DNA of 64,000 nt from contig NC_134276.1 in NCBI RefSeq assembly GCF_949628215.1, positions 61,293,733 through 61,357,732 on the forward strand, in the 5' to 3' direction. Source of the DNA: Phalacrocorax aristotelis. Taxonomy: Eukaryota > Chordata > Aves > Suliformes > Phalacrocoracidae. A model generated the notes under the pieces. That model was not told where the DNA came from. It saw only the letters and a list, made by a program, of their open reading frames with translations, and searched no databases. Positions 60,528 to 64,000 of this stretch are shown here, one piece after another (position 1 is the stretch's first letter; the number at the start of each line of letters is the position of its first letter). Both the position numbers and the translations under genes were made by a program.

Positions 60528-61109
60528 CTAAACAGAAGCAAAGTAGGCACAAATGCATTTTAATACAAAGCACTGGTCTTCTGCTGGCACCTTGCATTTT
60601 GAAAACAACCTCGCTAAGAGGAAAAAATAGCCAGCTCTCTAATAAATCGTTGAAATTTAGAAACATATTAGAAGTGCTTGAGACCACAGAGTAAAGCCTA
60701 CAAGGCAATTCCTTTTTCTTTAAAGATCTGACAAGTCGCATAAATAGTCTCTCTTTTTTTAAGGGATAGAAACACCTCAGTTTAGAGGATGGTTTCTTGT
60801 TATACCTTACATCATTGGCCACACAATCTTTGTACCAGGCTAGCACTGGGATCTGGTAAGCAATAATATACAGTTCCAAGACAAGTTGAACCACCTTGCT
60901 GGCCGTACAGAAAATTGCGGTTGGGTGGTAAATTGGTTCTCTGTCGCATCAGTGAACTGATTTGCCCAGTGTCTGCATGATGACTAAATCCAACAGAAGT
61001 AACAGAAATGAACAGCCATGATGGGAAGACCACATTTAGTCAGCGCTGGGGTTAATTATGAAGTGTAACATCCTCACTTACTTAAAATAGTTGGTAGTAT
61101 GGAACCGTA

Positions 61110-61450
61110 TCTGAAATCACTGTCGCAGCCAAAAAGCAAGCAAAATAGTGTTGATGGCCAGGAAATGTTGTAACAACAGGACAGAAGGTGCAATTTTGCC
61201 ACTGTATTAAACTTTGATGCACCCCCACCTTGAGCACTGTGTGTAGTACCAGTATTTGCAGATGGCGTAAGAGAAGGTACAAAGAAAGGCAGCTACTGTG
61301 ATAGGGGTGGACCAGCTGCCTTGGAGGAGAAACTGAAAATGGTGGGACACTTCGCTATGGAGAGCAGAAGGCTGAAGGTGACACACGGTTGAGTTTTACA
61401 GAACCCTGAAGGCATGTATAATGTCAGTGCAGAACTGATGCCCTATCTGT
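61110..61450 (+). repeat. Old CR1 LINE ORF2 3' remnant
   Basis: Ordered blocks of the CR1 thumb/C-terminal region: ttttgccactgtattaaact, acccccaccttgagcactgt, gtgtagtaccag, agagaaggtacaaagaaagg, agctgccttggaggagaaac and gagagcagaaggctgaaggt. The order matches CR1 ([15 protein letters not shown]..., Q.RAT, L.....L.SLE.RRL). It is highly diverged and resembles the old amniote CR1 type, as at 18845, not the young copies. Confidence 0.8.
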
Positions 61451-62419
61451 TCTTAGTTCACCCTCTTTGTGACACTGATTTTTTTTTAAATATAAATTTC
61501 CACTACATCTCCCTCAGCTGCCGCTTTCAAAGCAAAAGAATCCTGGTCACATTAGCTTGTCTTTGCATGCCCAAACAGCCTTCTTGCTGTGTAGCTCTTT
61601 TTGAGAATGAGAAATGACAACTGCACCATTTTCACACGACAGCCATGTCACAGGTTTTATACTGTGACACAACCTTTTTTTCTTTTGTTTTTGCCTCCCT
61701 CCTCAATAAATCTTAATTGGGTATTTGACTACTGTGGACATTTGATTATTACACTGGCATTTTTGGAAAACTTTTGGAATAACTCCAAGATCTCTGTCCT
61801 GACTACTAACAGGTAACTTAGAGATCAGGATTGTATGTGTGTAATTCGCACATTTTGTTGAAGTGTTATAATCAGCTATCTTAATATCTTACATGAGAAA
61901 GTATCTTCTCTGAAGAAATAACAGTTATGAATGTTAATTTTCAAATTACACATATACATATAAAAATAGATTTTAAACGTATTGCTGACTCATAATACAT
62001 ATGCATCAAAGCGTTTCTCCTCTCAAACCCTGTTATTCTTCAGATCAGAATGGCTGGTCGCAGGCTAACATTTCAGGATCCTTCTGCAGTTTCTAATTTA
62101 ATTGATATTTATAGATGAGATAGAAATTAATAATTTGCCAAATATCAACCATCCTCCTAAATGGTTGGAGATATTCTCCTCTAATTTGACGACACTGGAA
62201 AACTTTTGGCAGAGACATCCAGAAATTCTAAAGATGGAGACCCAAAGCAGTACTTTTTGTCTTCAGTATAATATACAGACCAACAGAAAAGGTTTTATCG
62301 TGTACCTTCATTTCACCGGAGGTTTGTCTACACGTTCTAATCTTCAGCACTAAACTTTGTTAGCACAGTGCCATCTAATGGTTATAATGGATATAGAAAA
62401 GCTACAAATTACATGTTCT

Positions 62420-62946
62420 ACATCCTCAATGGCAGAATCATTCAACAGGGTAAACCTTCTCCTCCAACCCAATAGTTCTATTGTCTTTCAGTAACACCGT
62501 CTTAATAGAAATTCCTGCAGTATTTAATGGAGATGAGACAAACTGTTTTCTAGATCTGTAAACAGTTTCTGTCTTTGGAGTTAGCAAATCTTTTCCAATA
62601 TTTAGCCTAAACACCTTTGATGCAATTTAATTCCATTATTTCTTGTCCAACACTACTGCCACCGAGAACAGCTTACTTCTATCTTCCATAGAGCAACCAT
62701 TCAGATAATTAAAGGTTACATTCGTGTCTTCCGTTAGACACTCTTAGATGAAACAATCCCCACTTAAACGAAACTTCATTTGTATCTCTAGTCATTCTCA
62801 GCACTTTCCTGTGCCATGTCAGTAACTGAACAATCTTTCCTAAAGCGTGACACCCAGAGACACACACAGGAGCATAACTGATCCATTACTAACCCTGAGT
62901 ACAGCAGAAAGGTTACTTTACAGTTCTTTCATGTGTTTGTTCTGTT

Positions 62947-62977
<31 letters not shown>

Positions 62978-63760
62978 TCAGCTTTTCGCAACAGCATGCC
63001 GCTACTGACTCATGTTAAATTTGTGATACTGCAACCTTCACACTTTTCTGCAGAAAATAACCACTCAGTCCCTGTTTTAAATAGGTGTTGTAACTATATG
63101 ACGTATCCAGCCTTCGTGTAGTATCCTGCCCTGGTCACTTTATTTTATCCATTTTCCCGTACAATTTGTCTTGCTTGTCAAAAAATTTTTTAATTATCAT
63201 GCTATTCTGTGAGGTGCTGGCCGGTTCGTTCATTTTTGTTATCTTAAAATTCAATAAGCATATTCTCTAGTCCACCATTCAGTCAAAATATTATTAAGTT
63301 ATTAAATGAGGACTGAACCTAGGACAAACCTCTGCAGAATACATTTGTGACAACTTTTGTCTCTCTGGAAACATTGGCAGCTATTATTTAAGTAAGGTTT
63401 TCCAAATACGCCACAGAAGTCTCTTCTAGGCAAAGTTTTCCTATCTTGTGAGACCTACCCTCAAAAGCCTAACTAAAATGAAGATTCCTGACATCCATAC
63501 AGGAAGCCTATTATCTTGTTATAGAAAGAAATTATATAGTTACAACTTATTTTTTATGATAAATCCATATTGTTTCATACCAATTACCTTATCTTTCAGC
63601 TGCTTATAAATAATGTGTTTATTTTTTATGAGCTTTTTAAGGAACATTTTTTAGGTGAACAACTCTGTACTTCAGTAGCTCCTCTCTCGTTTCTCTCCTT
63701 CTTAAAAGACAAAGCAGTTTGTCTTTTTACAGTCAAAAATAGGTATTAACTCAGATATCT
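62420..63760 (-). repeat. Old CR1-like LINE remnant, antisense to plus strand
   Basis: Read on the plus strand it shows the reverse complement of the CR1 3' half: ctgccaccgagaacagctta, attcagataattaaaggtta, cacttaaacgaaac, atgaggactgaacctaggac with ctctgcagaatac, gtaaggttttccaaatacgc, aaaagcctaactaaaatgaa with gattcctgacatc, and tgataaatccatattg. These blocks follow, in order, a widespread old amniote CR1-type ORF2 (the DKV..D.L..K / AFD.V region in antisense). Indels are many and the limits approximate. It is orientated with POGLUT2 transcription. Confidence 0.78.
62950..62976. repeat. (GT)n dinucleotide microsatellite
   Basis: About 13 GT units after gttaac and before tcagctttt. It sits inside the old CR1-like remnant in the POGLUT2 intron. 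Confidence 0.95.
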
Positions 63761-64000
63761 TAATATTTCTCTTACTGCTCTCTTTACATAATAATCACAT
63801 ATTTCTGTGTGCTGAAACTTCAGCCCTGCTATATTCTGTCACTCTGTACATAACGTTGTTTTTTTCCCAAAGTTGCTTGTACATCAAGGGAGTTTCCCCA
63901 CGTGTCACCTGGTGGGCTTTTGGTGCCCTTCCTCAACCCTTCCCATCTTGTTTTCAACACATGGAATTTAATGGAGAATGATATGTGTTCCTTATTTTTT

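Larger units (their letters stand above)
60528..64000 (-). other. POGLUT2: POGLUT2 intron reaching the right edge
   Basis: The exon expected upstream of VKMPDVEFF (family sequence ending GFRIFMDAILLSLTRK) was not found, so this is read as intron of at least 3.47 kb. It contains two old CR1-like remnants and a GT microsatellite. Confidence 0.7.

Overview
The window is vertebrate, almost certainly avian, nuclear DNA. It carries spliced host genes with GT-AG introns, CR1 LINE copies of the kind found in birds (with ATTCTATGAT-type 3' ends), simple repeats and one CpG-island promoter. The gene order TPP2 - METTL21C - TEX30 - POGLUT2 is the known amniote order (human 13q33). The younger CR1 copies look like the CR1-J/E-type elements common in neoavian birds, but that finer placement is an inference from memory of consensus sequences.

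Layout. Positions 1-9100 hold the 3' end of TPP2 (+): a long intron, the last two coding exons (7084-7203 and 8262-8351) and the 3' UTR. METTL21C (-) is complete in four coding exons between 12864 and 9538, tail to tail with TPP2. From about 12.9 to 48.5 kb I find no host gene. This stretch holds AT-rich unique sequence, CR1 copies of at least three ages, a 148-bp GGAA tract and homopolymers. A CpG island at about 48.49-49.13 kb drives TEX30 (+), complete in five coding exons from 48737 to 54602. POGLUT2 (-) follows tail to tail: its last six coding exons lie between 60527 and 56915 and its 5' part is beyond the right edge. The right-hand 3.5 kb is POGLUT2 intron with old CR1-like remnants on both strands.

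The genes are neighbours by ancestry and are not an operon. TPP2 is a cytosolic giant peptidase, METTL21C a muscle-type protein-lysine methyltransferase, TEX30 an alpha/beta-hydrolase-like protein with a plausible catalytic triad, and POGLUT2 an ER protein O-glucosyltransferase ending in KDEL. I see no undescribed defence, mobile or regulatory system. The points most worth checking are the 18-nt KDEL micro-exon of POGLUT2, the cysteine-rich N-terminus of METTL21C, a perfect 18-bp palindrome in the last TPP2 intron, the absence of a CCDC168-like reading frame between METTL21C and TEX30, and the old CR1 reverse-transcriptase remnants.
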